Below are positions 12,686 through 24,612 of a DNA stretch of 64,000 nt, one piece after another (within the stretch, counting starts at the first letter, position 1; each line of letters begins with the position of its first letter). The notes under the pieces were generated by a model. The model ran no database searches. It was given only the letters and a program-made list of their open reading frames with translations, and was not told the origin of the DNA. The DNA comes from Yamagishiella unicocca (Eukaryota > Chlorophyta > Chlorophyceae > Chlamydomonadales > Volvocaceae): contig BDSL01000138.1 of assembly GCA_003116995.1 (NCBI GenBank), positions 124,001 through 188,000 of the forward strand. The letters are read 5' to 3'. Both the position numbers and the translations under genes were made by a program.

Positions 12686-15600
12686 ATGGCCGCTGAGAAA
12701 GGCGAGCATAACGCTGTGGAAGTAAAGGCGGGAGCACCGAGCGCGAACGTGGACGACGCTTTGAGGCGCGTCAGTGTTTCCCATGCGACGTTCCGGTGCA
12801 GACGGTAAGTTTCCTTCTTTTTCCCCTCGACTTCAGCGTCACGCACTATTTCTGGCAACGACTAAGCATGGTGCCCCGTTGCTAGCAGTCTTGGGGCGGG
12901 CAGGGTTTCTGTTAACCGGCGTTGGCATGCTGACGCAGCCTTGGCCACAGCGCGTTTTGCAGCGACCGCGCTGCCGTTCATGTACTAAACGACGCGGTTC
13001 GAACTGCGCCAGCCTCCCGGCCGGTTAAATCGCGACCCCTCCGTTGAGCCACACGCCACTTGCCACGCCCCTGGTCTTACATCGCAACCAGCAGTACGCG
13101 TTTCCTAGCAACCCAGCGCCCTCCCTGCTGAGACACGGACACAGAGACGCCCAGTTTTAACACTCCTCGCGTCCATTGGCACGTCCGTCCTTCGTGTTGG
13201 CCAGTAGCCAAGACGAGCCCCCCCGCGGCCATGGCAGGCAGCAGCAACCGAGCAACGTGCCTATGAGGGTGGTGGCAGGGCGACGGGGTTGCCTCACACG
13301 CACGCCCTAATCCTCAACCCCTCCCTTCACCTCCGAAAGAGGAGCGGCTGCCTCCACCCGCTTGAACAGAGGAACGGCTGCCTCCACCCGTATTATTGTC
13401 ACGCCTCTGCCCTTCCCCCCGCTCTACCACCAACAGCGCCACCACCGCCGCCCCCCCCCTCCCCCCCGCACGCCGGCCTCACCTACCGCAGGGGCTACGA
13501 CCTCTACACCACCACCTACACGCCCGCAGTGCGCCGCGGCCACGCCTGCCTCGTTTTCCACCACGGCCTCTCGGACCACTCGGAACGGCACTGCGCAGGT
13601 GGGCGCGCAGCGGCACCGCGGCTGAGGGGCTGCTTGGGTGCTGTGCGACAACAGGACCGCTGCCGTGTTGCCGTTGCCAGCAGAAGGCCGGGCAGCTGCG
13701 GGTTGCCAGCAGAAGGCCGGGCAGCTGCGGGTTGCCAGCAGAAGGCCGGGCAGCTGCGGGTTGCCAGCAGAAGGCCGGGCAGCTGCGGGTTGCCAGCAGA
13801 AGGCGAGGGAGCTGCGGGTTGCTCGGTTTAAGGGCTTGGTGGCAGCCGCGGTTGTGGTTGCTGCCGTCAGGCCTCCACTCTGGGGAAGCAGCCGAGGGGG
13901 CCGGGGGCTGGTCTGCCAGCTCGCTCGGAGGGTCCTGTGCAGGGGGCAATGGCACGGTCCGGGCCCGTCCTACCGTGCGTGTTTTGGGGGAAATCCACGG
14001 TTCTCCCCCCCCTCCTACCGTGTACTCAATTACACATGCCTCAACATGCCCCACATCAACAGGGCACTCCGATTAACACGCACTGCACGGCAGAGTACAT
14101 TTCACAACGAATTGTTCATCCCACCCCACCACCCCACCACCCCACCACCCCACCCCGCCAGTCCTCTCGCATCTGTGCGACACGGTGGGGATGACGGTGT
14201 ACACCTACGACGCGCACGGCCACGGCCGCAGCGGGCCGCCCGGCGAGGCGGGTCGCGCGCTGATCCGCTGCTTCGACGACATGGTGGATGACGTCCTGGA
14301 CTTCACGAGGCTCTTTGTCATGCCAGCGGAGACGACGAGAGGGGCGGCGGAGGACCCGGCGGCGGCGTCATCGCCGGCGGCGGCGGCGGCGGCGGGCCAG
14401 CAAGGCGCCTCCGGCGTACGACAAGGGCAGCTTCCCCGGATCTTTTTGATGGGCTACTCCATGGGGGGCCTTACGTGCATCCTGGCAGCTTCCGCGTCCA
14501 TGTGCTCGTCCTCGTCGCCCGCGTCCAGCTCGTCCACCACCGCCACGGCCGCGGCGTCAGCAGGGGGGCCAACGGCGGACGGAGTCGTACCGGTCTGTAC
14601 GACATCCGCATCAGGATGCGGCGGCGGGAATCTGTACTCAGGGCTGCTGCTGACGTCAAGCCTGACGGACCCGCTGTACGGCACCAACCGCGTCCTGCGC
14701 GCGATCAAGCTGTCGTACGTGACGCTGATGTCGTGGGTGGCGCCGGCGCTGCCCATGTTCAAGCGCAACCCGATAGAGGCGGGCATCAGGGACCCGGCGG
14801 CGTTGGCGGAGATGGCGGCGGACATGCTGTGGTACCGGGGGAATTTCAAGGTGCGGGGCGAGCGCGCCGCGTTCATCAAACGCTTGAGGGACTCTTAAGG
14901 GGAATGGACAGCCCGGACGGCGCGTAGCACACGACCCAAAGCGACCAGAGGTGCATAGAGGGGGTTTCGAGGAAGACCCGTGGATGCGAGAAAAGAACTG
15001 TTTAGGACAGACGTTTGGAGATGCATGCTGGAGGACTGGGTTGAGGGGGGGACCTTTGCCCTTCGCCATGCCTGCCTATGCGCCGGCAAGACCCCTGGCC
15101 GAAGCCCCACCAGCCACTCTACCCTTGCCAAGCCACCTGTGCACGGAAAGGGGGTGTGTATGAAGGGTTGGGGCCCCCCAGGGCGCTGTGTAACCCCCTG
15201 TTACCTCCCCCCTCCCTCCCCAGTCGCGGATTCCCATATCAAAACCCCCCTCCCCAGTCGCCTTCGCCACACTACCCCTGAATCCTCATCCTCAAACCCC
15301 CCCATGCTCAATCCTTCCCCAGCTACCCTAACCATGCCGTGTAACCGATTCTTTTATGTAATCCCCCTTTCCCCCCTTTTTCTGTTATCCCTCTCCCCCC
15401 CTTTTATGTAATCCCATCCCCCCCCTTTCTGTCGAGTTACCGGTTATTTTATTGTACCCCCCCCCCTTTCCGTAATCCCCCTCCCTCCCCCGCAGGTCGC
15501 CACCGTGGCCAGCATGTTGTGGGGCTGCCAGCGCCTGCACCGCACAGCCCACGCCCTGACGCCGCTGCCGCTGTACGTGCAGCACGCCAGCGTGGACGTG

Positions 15601-15762
15601 GCCTGCAGCCTGGCGTCCATGCGCGCCTTCCTCGCCCGCATAAGGCCCGTGGACCTCACGATGCACGTGGTGGAGGGAGCGTATCACGACCTCCACCACG
15701 ACCCGGCGACGCCCGAGTTGCTGGGCCACATGGTGGCGTGGCTGACCAAGCGGACGCGGTAA
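12686..15762 (+). CDS. MGL: Monoacylglycerol-lipase-like alpha/beta hydrolase
   Basis: Four exons join in phase to give 393 residues: 12686-12804, 13492-13598, 14162-14850 and 15496-15762. The fold is read from VFHHGLSDHSER (oxyanion HHG, about 61-72), VYTYDAHGHGRSGPP (88-102), the nucleophile elbow GYSMGG with Ser175, the acid candidate Asp339 (ASVDVAC), and the catalytic His369 in AYHDLHHD. This is the serine hydrolase lineage that cleaves monoacylglycerols or lysophospholipids. The substrate is inferred from family only. Residues about 130-165 are an Ala/Ser/Gly-rich insertion in the cap region. The exon-1 ATG follows AT-richer upstream sequence. Reading on past 14850 gives a stop at 14898, so splicing there matters. 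Intron 2 holds a 29-bp minisatellite. TGTAA signals lie at 16863 and 16961. Confidence 0.88.
13672..13810. repeat. 29-bp minisatellite in lipase-gene intron 2
   Basis: Five near-perfect copies of a unit containing CAGAAGGCCGGGCAGCTGCG. It explains the repetitive open frames on both strands here. Confidence 0.92.
14960..15050 (+). repeat. Dispersed repeat, family 2
   Basis: The segment has GAGGAAGACCCGTGGATGCG, a polyA-CTGTTTAGGA part and GAGATGCATGCTGGAGGACT, ending in polyG. Related copies are at about 22200-22415 (two), 22515-22600 and, more diverged, 22620-22720 and 29030-29120. It lies in intron 3 of the lipase gene. Confidence 0.7.
15321..15466 (-). repeat. Two copies of dispersed family 1 in polypyrimidine tract
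   Basis: Reverse-oriented diverged cores occur at about 15321-15365 (ATCGGTTACACGGCATGG) and 15425-15466 (ACCGGTAACTCGACAG), within a C/T-rich stretch just before the last acceptor of the lipase gene (exon 4 starts at 15496). Confidence 0.6.
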
Positions 15763-18700
15763 TAATGCGCTAGCATCGCTTGCTGTGTGGGAATGCGGCT
15801 AGTGTGCACGTGGTGGTGTGGATGGCTGACCAAGCGGACGCGATATTCGCTTTCGCTGTGTAGTGATGCGCGTGGTGTGCACATGGGGGCGTGTGGATGG
15901 CACATGACGGGTCGGACGCTTGCAACCGTTATCGCTGTGTGTCATCCGCTAGCAGGTCCCATTGCAATGATACACTGCGGCTGAAGTGGGTGTATGGGGG
16001 GGGGGGGTGCGGGCAGGAGGTGACCGGCAGCTAGCGCGGGCGATGGCGACGATGGTGGGGGGAAGGTGGGGGCGGTGGGGGAAGGTGGGGGTGACAGGGG
16101 GGAAAGCGGGGTCTGGCAACGGGGGTTGGTTGTGAGGAAGACGGGGGGTGGGGGCCGGGAGCGGAAGCGGGAGACGTCGCGCGGCGGCGGTGGCTGGCGC
16201 CGGCGGAAGAAAGGTGCATTGGTGGTTCACAAGTTGGGTGTGGGTGATGCAGCATGGGGGTACGGAACGTAATCGTGACACCGTTAAGGAACGTACGGCC
16301 GAAGACGTACCGCAGTTGAAGCGCTATTGAGGAGCGTCGTCCTTGCAAGCTGTCGAATGCTGCTATGCACGACAGCTCGCACGTGTGCTGCCGTACGTAC
16401 GACAAGCTCGCTCGGCCTGCCCCGGCCCCCACCACCACCCGGTGCCGGAGGCTGGCGGAGGGCGGGCGAGCCGCCGCGGGGGATGTAGCAAGGGTGTGCA
16501 GGTAGGGGGTCGCGAGGGCGGCGCGTGCGTGCATATGCTTTCCGTACGGCGTATGAGCACGTGGCGGTTTACGGTGTTGCATCTCAGCGCGTATATGTAT
16601 CCTATTTTGAGTGTTACGTGCGTCCTTTTCGGCACTGGCAGCCGAGGTTCGGGCAAGGTTTTTTTGTTTGCGTACAGTATCGGATCCAGGCCAGATGCCG
16701 GCTGGTTTCGGCGCACAGTGGTGTATATCGCGACGGCGAGGGTACTTGTGCCGTACTACCAGGCAGGCAGGCACACGTGCTGGCAGGCAGGCACACGTGC
16801 TGGCAGGTAGGCACTCGTACGTGCAGGACACCCACACGGACGATCCTTGCAGAGAAGAGGACTGTAAAACTTCTGATATACATGCCAAGCCCCAGACCAC
16901 AGCCCACAAAACACGTCAACCTGTACTGAAGCACTGAAGAGATTTGGCTTACTGAAGCACTGTAAAGATTCGCAGCCGATTTAGTTAAACCAGTGCTGCG
17001 GAGCTCCCCTGGAGCGTAGGGTATCTGCGGGACACCATTGACGAGGACTGCGGTAGTTGATTCGTAGTGATCGTTTCATACACGCCAGCATCATATTCCA
17101 TCCTGCGTGCATGAAACCAGTGACCCCCCTTCACGCTGTCAACATCCTGCACCTCCCTCATCCACGCACCTCCCCCCGGGACCCGCACCTACATACCTTA
17201 CCCTGACGATGGTCACCAGCAGGTGGGCAGCGGGTAGGCAGCGATTACTCTGCCGAGTAAGAGGGACGGCCTGCCTCGCCGGCCCTTGCAGGCGCAGGTC
17301 CTCGCAGCAGGTGGGCAGCGGGTGGGCAGATCGATGGAAGGCCTCGCCGGCCCTTGCAGGCGGAGGTCCGCGCAGCAGGGAGCTCCGGCCGGGGCGCAGT
17401 CGCACGTAGGTCTTGAGCGACGAAGAGCAGGAGATCTCGGGCGACGTTGGGCGGGTGGCAGAATTGGAGGGGGAGGAAGTGGGGGCGCTTAGTTGGTGCA
17501 CGGTGCGCAACGGTCGGTGACGTGTACGTATGGGGCTTGGCACACAAACAACATAAGCTGGAACGAAGGGCGGGGCAAGGCATCCGCTGCACCGGAGGCT
17601 GGATTATTGCTGTGAGAAAGCTGGCTGCTGCTGAAGGCTGCGCGGGTGGCTGACGGGTGGCTGACGCTGAAGAGTTGCCCGTGGCTGCTGGCTGCTGCTG
17701 GCTGAAGTACTGGCTGAGCAGTGCAGCAGATACCTTGCCCCACGCGATCGATCCTCGGCGGCAACCGCGCGTGTTGCGGGCAATGCAGGTCGGAAAACGC
17801 GCATAGCAAGCAGCAGGCAGCATCCTACTGAAGGTGCCCACAAGCCACGTTGCTGGCAGGCCAACGAAGGTTTCCCGAACCTGCCGACCTTACTTGTCAC
17901 TGGCCAAGTGGCCTGCCTGCCCTGGCCATACCTCACCCCCAAACCGAAACCCAGCGGGCCACCCCCGTGCCCGGACTCAGATGTGCGCGTTTGCTGGCGT
18001 GAAATGCCCCGAAATGCAAGCAAAGTGTTCGTTCCGTGAGGAGCAAGTAGCGTTCCTTGCAACCGACTATCAGCATGCGTCCAATCTTAGGTTATCTAGG
18101 ATGCTTGTTACTTGTCCGGATGCAGGCCCCGTAAAGCCGTAATAGAAAGGCACCGTACGGCTAAGGAACAGTGAACCGTGAACGGAACAGAGACATTACA
18201 TGAGAGGAACAGAAATAAACAGGAGAATCGGGGTACTCATTGTTGTGTAACGGTGACAGAAAGTTCCACTTAGTTCCGGAACAGTGACAGAACAGCGATA
18301 GGACAGTGACAGAACAGACGGAAATCCCGAAAACAGACATCGAGCCGTTCCCCGAGTGGATATGTCAGCGTGGGGCCTTTATAACTTCCCTGCCCGGCAC
18401 CACGATGAGGTCTCGGTGGTCTCATACGTCACGTGGGCCCGTCTGGGTGCGGAGTTGCAATGGTGGCTATGGGTGTATGTACTTGCTGGGGCAGGACGTT
18501 TTTGACACGTATGATTGTCCAAGGAGGGTGGGCACGGGCCGGACCTGGACGGAAAGCACTGCACGTGATCTAAGGGATGCCATCCCGCCGCTTCGATGGC
18601 ACCTCGGCCGCCGCCTCCTCCGTGGCCCCTGGCCGCACCCTCCTCCCTGGCCCCCGGCCGCACCCTGTCGCCGCAGTTTCGCCTCCCCATTCCACGGAGC

Positions 18701-19256
18701 CTGCGTAGCAGCAGTCGCGTGTTTCCCAACGCCCCAGCACCGCGGCCAACCTCACCACGGGCATCCACGACCCCCAGCCCCACTCCCACACCGCCTGACG
18801 GCTCCCCGCTCTTCCCCACTCATACACCCCCTACCCGACCGCCCCCGGCTCTTCCGCGGCCGCCCACGCCTCCGAATCACTGCTTTTCAACACTGTTTCT
18901 TTTACACAATGGCAGTGGCGAGATGACGCGAGCAGCAGAGCGCGCAGGTCATGGAGTGGATGCCCGGAGCGGTCCTGCATCACCGCAACCGCATCGCTAT
19001 GCTGCTGCTGGTGGTGGTGGTGATGGTGGTGGTGGTGGCGGGTGGTGATGGCGGTGGTGGTGCGGCGGCGCCTGCACGCCGTTGCGGGGTAGCCGGGTGG
19101 CGCCCCAGGCCGGGTAGCCCAGCTCGGGTGGCGCCCCAGGTCGGGTAGCCCAGCTCGGGTGGCGCCCCGACCCGACCTGACCCGACCCGACCTGACCCGC
19201 TCCACCCCGCCCCGTCCTGACCCGACCCGGGGGCTACGCGGGCGGTTAGCCCTTCG
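15763..19256. other. Intergenic between convergent genes
   Basis: The plus-strand lipase gene ends at 15762 and the minus-strand RING gene ends at 19257, so both 3' UTRs lie here. Candidate TGTAA signals for the lipase are at 16863-16867 and 16961-16965. Short direct repeats occur at 16755-16815 (GCAGGCAGGCACACGTGCTG) and 17221-17395, and CGGGTAGCCCAGCTCGGGTG-type units at about 19090-19200. No other gene is supported. Confidence 0.5.
18902..18906 (-). terminator. Candidate polyadenylation signal for the RING gene
   Basis: TGTAA on the minus strand, about 350 bases beyond the stop at 19257. TGTAA is the usual algal polyadenylation signal. The motif is short, so chance occurrence is possible. 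Confidence 0.4.
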
Positions 19257-22200
19257 CTACGTGCGGCGGGTATTGTAGGAGCCGCACTCCCGGCACTTGT
19301 GCCCCACCACGTGGAAGAGCACCGAGCAGCGGGCGGTGCAGTCGTTGCACAGGATGGACACCCGGAGGTTGGCGTACTCGGTGGGCATGGGGGTGGCCTG
19401 AAGGGGCGGCGAGGGGGCGGGACGGGCAGGGGCAGGGGGCAGGGGGAATGGGGAGTTAAGGGTAATCCGCGAATCCACGGCTGGAGGTCTGAGGCGGGAT
19501 TTGCTTGTGGGAGATGATATGACTCACCTGGGCCGAGCAACAGCAAGGAGCGGATGGGGTTGGAGCGGCAAGGAGCCCCTCCGTGTACGACCCCAAGGAG
19601 CCCCTCCGTGTACGACCACAAGGAGCCCCTCCGTGTACGACCGCAAGGAGCCCCTCCGTGTACGACCGCAAGGAGACCTTCCGTGTACGACCGCAAGGAG
19701 ACCTTCCGTGTATGACCCCAAGGAGCGGGCGCAGGGCCCCTGCCTCAACCCTCACCTGCACCGCCTGGTCCAGTCCCTCCCATACCCGCTCCATGGCATG
19801 TGCGCTCATGATGGACTTCATGCACACCGGGCAGGTGTACGTGGAGTGGTCAGCGAGGGAGCGGAGGCACTCCTGGGGCAGGGGGGGAACGTGGGGGGCA
19901 GGGACGAGGTGAGGCGCGGGGAGGCCGGTGTGGCGGCGACGGGGTGACCAGTTTAGCAAGGGCGGCAGCCGGGACTGCACTGCGAGATGATGGGTGTCCT
20001 AAGTTGGCAACGCCCAGCCGCCTCAACGGCACGTGACCGTGTGAACCCCGCACACATATACATTCAGAAACAAATCGCGTATGTTTCCCAAAGGCACACA
20101 TTTGCTCTTCGTCCCATCGGCAACATATTCCGCTGTGACCGCTTCCATCTCCCTTCCCCCCCCGGCCCCCCGCCGCCCCGCGGGTTATCCTTTACCCCCC
20201 CTGCCCAGCGCTCGCACCTGGTGTATCGTGTGGCCGCAGGGCATGATGTTGATGGGCTTGATGGAGTCGAACAGGAACTCGCAGCACACGGGGCAGTTGG
20301 CATGCATGGAGTTCTGGGGAGGGCACGGGGACAGGAGGGGGCGGAGGGGACAGGAGGGTCCGCTAAACGGGGTCCACTGAGGGGGATCCGCTAAGGGGGT
20401 CCGCTAAGGGGGGGTCCGCTAAAGGGGGTCCCTCAACGCAGGCTGCCGTGGGCCCGCAGGCGGCGGGTGGGGCGTGTTGCCAGAGTACCCGCCTGGGCCC
20501 CACTGGTGTGACCCCCGTCCGGGCCCCACGCTTCCGCAGCAATCACCCCCCACCAACAACGTCGCCATCGCAGGGCTTTACGCCCGCCTCCCACCCTCCA
20601 GCCTGCCTTCTCAAGGCGGCGCCTGGTGGCGCGATCCCCGACCAGCCCCCCGCTGCCCCTTCTTCTCCCTCCACGTCTCTTTTGAAGGAGGGCCCATCTC
20701 CCTCCCTCCTCCTCCCCTTAAGCATAAGCACCGGCCCACCCGTCCATCCCCTCTCTCCACTGAAACGAGGTGACCCGGCGCCCTCCCCCCTCCCTCCCTC
20801 CCCCCGGCCACACACCTCGATACACACGTGCGAGTCCCGCAGCGACAGCGCGTAGCAGCAGTTGCATGTACGGCAGTGGAAGAAGTTGTGTCGCCCGCCC
20901 ACCCGGCAGATGCCGCAGTCCCTGCGCGGGGGGGGGGGTGGTAGCGGTGGGAGGGGAGAAGGTGGCGGGAGGCGTTGGTAACGGCGGGGCAACGGTGAAG
21001 CAACGGTACCGTTGCAACGGTGGAGCAACGGTGGGGGGACAAGGGACTGGCGGAAACCGGGCAGGAAAGGGCGAACACGGGCGCCAGTATGACGACGCGA
21101 TAGCTGTAGTTGTGGAGACCAGGTAAGGGTCTAAAACCGTACGCCAGGCACGGAGAGGCACCGTCTAGAATCATCGTACTAGAATCATCGTGCTTGATCT
21201 CCATGGCCCCAGGCCCCCGCTGTCCCGCCCTGCTGCCGGGCCGTACACAACGTACCTTACCCTGCCCATGACTAATACAATAAGGGTCCCGTCGTCTCGG
21301 CGGTATGTCTACGGCAGCCCAGACCCCGTGCCGAATGACAGCGGTCGCCCGTCCTTACTTCCGAGTACGACACTGGACCCGTCCGCCGGCCCACCACAGT
21401 ACAAGTTGCTCCTCTGCACCATCCAAACCTAAAACCCTAAACCCTAAAGGCTCCCCCCGCCCAGCCGCCCACCCATCACCAAGCGCCCGCGTGCAGCAGC
21501 CCCTGGAGCTCCGCCCCTCCTCGGAGGGCCCCTTCCCCTGGGTGCAGGGCTCCCGGTGCGGCCAGGTGCTTCCAACCAGCGCCTGATACCAGCGATGGTA
21601 CTGGTGCCAGCGCCGGTGCTGATACCAGTAGAGCAGCAGCTGCTGTAACACGCCCCCAGCTGGCCCTCAACCTGGCGCCCCTCTTAGAGCACCGAACCCG
21701 GCCGATCAGTCTGCACAGGCGGGGGCGGTCTCCAACGAAACCGCCTCCGCTTGAGTATGCCGATACCGGTACCCATAGCCGTGTCCCCTGCCCTCCCCTC
21801 TTCCGCTCCCGGCTCTCATTTGTCGATACACCCCGGGCCTTCCCCCCTTTCCCTTGCCCCTTTCCTTTCCTTGCCATCCTCAGCGCCTCCGCTCCGTCTA
21901 CTCGCCTTCCATCTCTCCTGGACCACCATCTTCTGGACCACCATCTTAGATCTCCCTGGGTCTGTCGGACGTGGATTCGCGGGTTATCTTTTACCCCTTC
22001 CCTCACCCCGGACCCCCCCCTTCCCTCCCTGCAGCCCTGCACCCACTGGCAGTGGAAGCACTCCTTGGTGAGGTCGTCGTCGAAGAAGGAGCACAGCAGG
22101 CACGTGTAGCGCCCGAAGGCCACGTGGCAGCCGGCACAGCTGCGCGCCTTCTCCTGCCGCAGCCCGCACAGCCCACAGACCACCTCGCGTACAGCCTGGG

Positions 22201-23525
22201 GGGGGGGAACCCGTGGATGTCCGAAAACCGTTTAGGAAGAGACGTTTCGAGATGCATGCTGGAGAACTGGGTTGGGGATACGAAAGCCGAAGGTCGTCTG
22301 GTGGGGGGGGGGGGGCAGAGGAAGACCCGACCCGTGGATGTCCGAAAAAACCGTTTGAAACAGAAGTTTTGAGATGCATGCTGGAGAACTGGGTTGGGGA
22401 TACGAAAGGGGGGGGATACAGGTAAAGAACCGGTAACTCGACTGGGGTAATGTAGTTGGTGCATAGCTCTAGCGTCTAGCCGTCATACTACAAACGCGCG
22501 CGCATGCGACACACAGAGGAGGACCCGACCCGTGGATGCGAGGAAAACCGTTTAGGAAAAGACGTTTCGAGGTGCATGCTGGAGAAGTTGGGTGAGGACA
22601 CGAAGCACAGCCTGAGGGGGATGGCATGAAAACCGTTTACGCGACGGGACAGGATAGTTGGCGCATGGTGGCCGGACACCGATTTTGTGGGCGCATGCTG
22701 GAGCACTGGGAGTGACTATCGGCAAGCCTGGGGGGGTGACGTGAAAACCGAGGAGAGGGCGGTCGATGCCGGGCAGCTGGGCAGACAGGCGGTCCGGCAG
22801 CTGCGGGGTAGCGTTTCGAGTGGGTTTCGTTTGAGGTGCAGCGGAGGTGCGCGGGTCCACAGTGCTGCACCAAAAACCCAGACCCACAGGGTATCTTGTG
22901 TGCCGGACTTGACAATATTGCGCCTGAGCCCCTGGTGGCGTCCAGGGTGTGCCTTGAACTGGAAACGCATGATTCGGGAACGGCGACGGGAGACACCAGG
23001 TCCGCTGCCCGCATCGGCGCACGTCAGTGTGCATGTTACACAGCATAGACACCTCGCTACAACCCGCATCCCGGCGCCTCACGTAGCTTAACGCTTCTGT
23101 GGGCCCGCGCACGCAACCTCCCCGTGGACAGCCGCACTTGCCTTGCGGTCTAGCGTGTGCCGTTTCTTGGGGTCCACCTCGTTATCGTTGCATGCTGCAT
23201 TGTGGCAATGCCGGCACCAAAACGGCTTGTCGCAGCACGGTGCGACAATCATCGCTCGTCGTCGATAGTGCTCGCAGCCATGATCCTTTACGCCACGATT
23301 TGCGGGATCGTTAGGGTCAACTTGTTCCTCCTCTTCCTCCGCCTCGTCTTCGTCAAAGTCGCTTGGAACGTCCTCGTCCTCGTCATCCATCGCCTGCTGC
23401 ATTAGGTCATATGCTAACCCATTATGGAAATCCTGAGCTCCGTTCTCCTGCTGCTCGCCGGCTCCAAAGGCTTCCGGCTCCTCGGGGTTCAAGTGTTGCT
23501 GCTCAGGATCCCCGTTATCTTCCAT
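19257..23525 (-). CDS. RCHY1: CHY zinc-finger / RING E3 ubiquitin ligase (RCHY1/MIEL1 type)
   Basis: Six minus-strand exons join in phase to give 330 residues: 23525-23142, 22195-22047, 20921-20816, 20313-20218, 19872-19756 and 19397-19257. After an acidic N-terminus (to about residue 80) comes the CHY zinc finger ([20 protein letters not shown]; about 83-128). A CTCHY region follows ([23 protein letters not shown]; 129-213). Next is a RING-H2 ([18 protein letters not shown]; about 220-265), then the C-terminal zinc ribbon ([15 protein letters not shown]). This order is that of human RCHY1/Pirh2 and plant MIEL1, which ubiquitinate target proteins; targets here are unknown. Intron 1 (22196-23141) begins GCAAGT, not GT. 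Only that join keeps the conserved DRK-AVREVVC spacing and phase. All zinc ligands of the RING are present. Confidence 0.92.
19568..19725. repeat. 24-bp minisatellite in RING-gene intron 5
   Basis: About seven copies of a unit containing AAGGAGCCCCTCCGTGTACG, with the last copies diverging. It produces repetitive reading frames on both strands. Confidence 0.92.
21426..21448. repeat. Short telomere-like tract
   Basis: CCTAAAACCCTAAACCCTAA sits in intron 2 of the RING gene. It mixes the Chlamydomonas-type (CCCTAAAA) and plant-type (CCCTAAA) units. It is too short to be more than a relic or chance. Confidence 0.5.
22200..22720 (+). repeat. Cluster of dispersed repeats (families 1 and 2)
   Basis: Inside the first intron of the RING gene there are two family-2 copies (about 22203-22290 and 22316-22415, sharing GAGATGCATGCTGGAGAACT). 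A family-1 copy follows at 22418-22467. Further family-2 copies lie at about 22515-22600 and 22620-22720. Most copies start or end in polyG. Confidence 0.7.
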
Positions 23526-23898
23526 ATACTACCTTCTGTCCAATAATAGCGGTCGGCGTTAAGCGTGCGTGTTGTGGTCTATATTGAACGTGCGACTGAG
23601 GGCAGTTGGAGAGCTCGAACTGCGGTCCTAGCCGATAGCGCTGCATATAAGTAATCAGGGAGAAGTAGTGATTATACAATGGAAGATAGTAGTGAAAGCT
23701 GGAGGAACCAGTGTGCTCTCCTGGTCCTAGGTTCCATGAGCTGGCAAATCATGTAATCATCCATTCATCATGGAAAGCTTCTTCATTCCGCTCCTAAGAC
23801 GTTATTGGACTGCAACCCACTAGCGAACGCGCAATCCACACACCCTTGCTCTACTACTACTTGCATCTGTAGACTTTAAACAACTCTGATCTGCGGCC
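23526..23898. promoter_or_regulatory. Divergent promoter region, RING gene / SRP receptor beta
   Basis: Only 373 bases separate the two ATGs, which point away from each other (23525 minus, 23899 plus). Both 5' UTRs and both promoters must lie here, or the promoters are shared. No clear TATA box stands out. Confidence 0.6.
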
Positions 23899-24612
23899 AT
23901 GGCTGAGCTGTCCCTATCACAGCCCGAAGTACAGGTCGCCTTACTTGTAGTGGCCGCAACGCTACTCATTTTGTTGATCTTGAAACTAGCGTCGGGTCGT
24001 AAGCGTGGCAGCGCGGTGCTGCTGGTCGGGCCATGCAACGGCGGCAAGACGACACTGTTCTACCGCCTGAAAGAAGGCACGGAGCTGAGCACCGTAGCGT
24101 CGATGCAAGAGAATGAAGGCTGGTGCCAGGTCCGCAACGACAAGGACCGCGTGGTCGGTCGCCTCCGCGTGCTGGACCTTCCGGGCCACCCCCGCCTGCG
24201 CTCCAAGTTGGAGCAGTACCTCAAGGACGCCTCGGCGGTGGTGCTGGTGATCGACTCAGCCGACATCACGCCCAACAAGACGGAGGCGGCGGAGGACCTC
24301 TTCGAGGTGCTCACGCACCCCGTCGTCGCGCGCAGGCGCCTGCCTGTCCTGCTGGCCTGCAATAAGGCCGACCTGGAGACGCAGGCCCACTCCGTCGAGT
24401 TCTGCCGGCGTACCATCGAGAAGCAGCTGGACGCGATGCGGAAGACACGGATGGCGCTGGGCGGCGACTCAGGCCGGGCGATGACGGCGCTGGGCAAGGC
24501 GGACAAGCCGCTGGTGCTGGGAGCTCTGCGCAGCCCAATCAGCGCCGCCAGCATCAGCGCAGAGAAAGGGGATGTGGCGGAGGTGACGCGCTTCCTCACC
24601 AAGCTCCTGTGA
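23899..24612 (+). CDS. SRPRB: Signal recognition particle receptor subunit beta
   Basis: A single uninterrupted frame of 237 residues. A hydrophobic helix at about 11-30 (VALLVVAATLLILLILKL) anchors it in the ER membrane. A small-GTPase domain follows: G1 GPCNGGKTT (44-52), G3 DLPGH (93-97), G4 NKAD (155-158) and G5 SAEKG (220-224). G3 carries Pro-Gly-His, as is usual in SR-beta and Arf-like proteins. The family binds SR-alpha and docks the ribosome-SRP complex at the translocon. Length and layout match known SR-beta proteins, and no exon is missing. Lack of introns is unusual beside its intron-rich neighbours and may hint at a retrocopy, but the motifs are intact. The ATG follows GGCC in a good context. 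A TGTAA signal lies at 25849-25853. Confidence 0.95.
   Translation: MAELSLSQPEVQVALLVVAATLLILLILKLASGRKRGSAVLLVGPCNGGKTTLFYRLKEGTELSTVASMQENEGWCQVRNDKDRVVGRLRVLDLPGHPRLRSKLEQYLKDASAVVLVIDSADITPNKTEAAEDLFEVLTHPVVARRRLPVLLACNKADLETQAHSVEFCRRTIEKQLDAMRKTRMALGGDSGRAMTALGKADKPLVLGALRSPISAASISAEKGDVAEVTRFLTKLL

Noticed and set aside
17245..18062. Minus-strand frames of about 150-200 codons as a gene
   Set aside because: They are Gln/Ser/Ala-rich and overlap direct repeats, with no recognisable motif or convincing splice partners.
18366..18512. 48-codon frame with Trp-rich composition (MSAWGLYNFPARHHD)
   Set aside because: Too short, and no splice-linked partner or known family.
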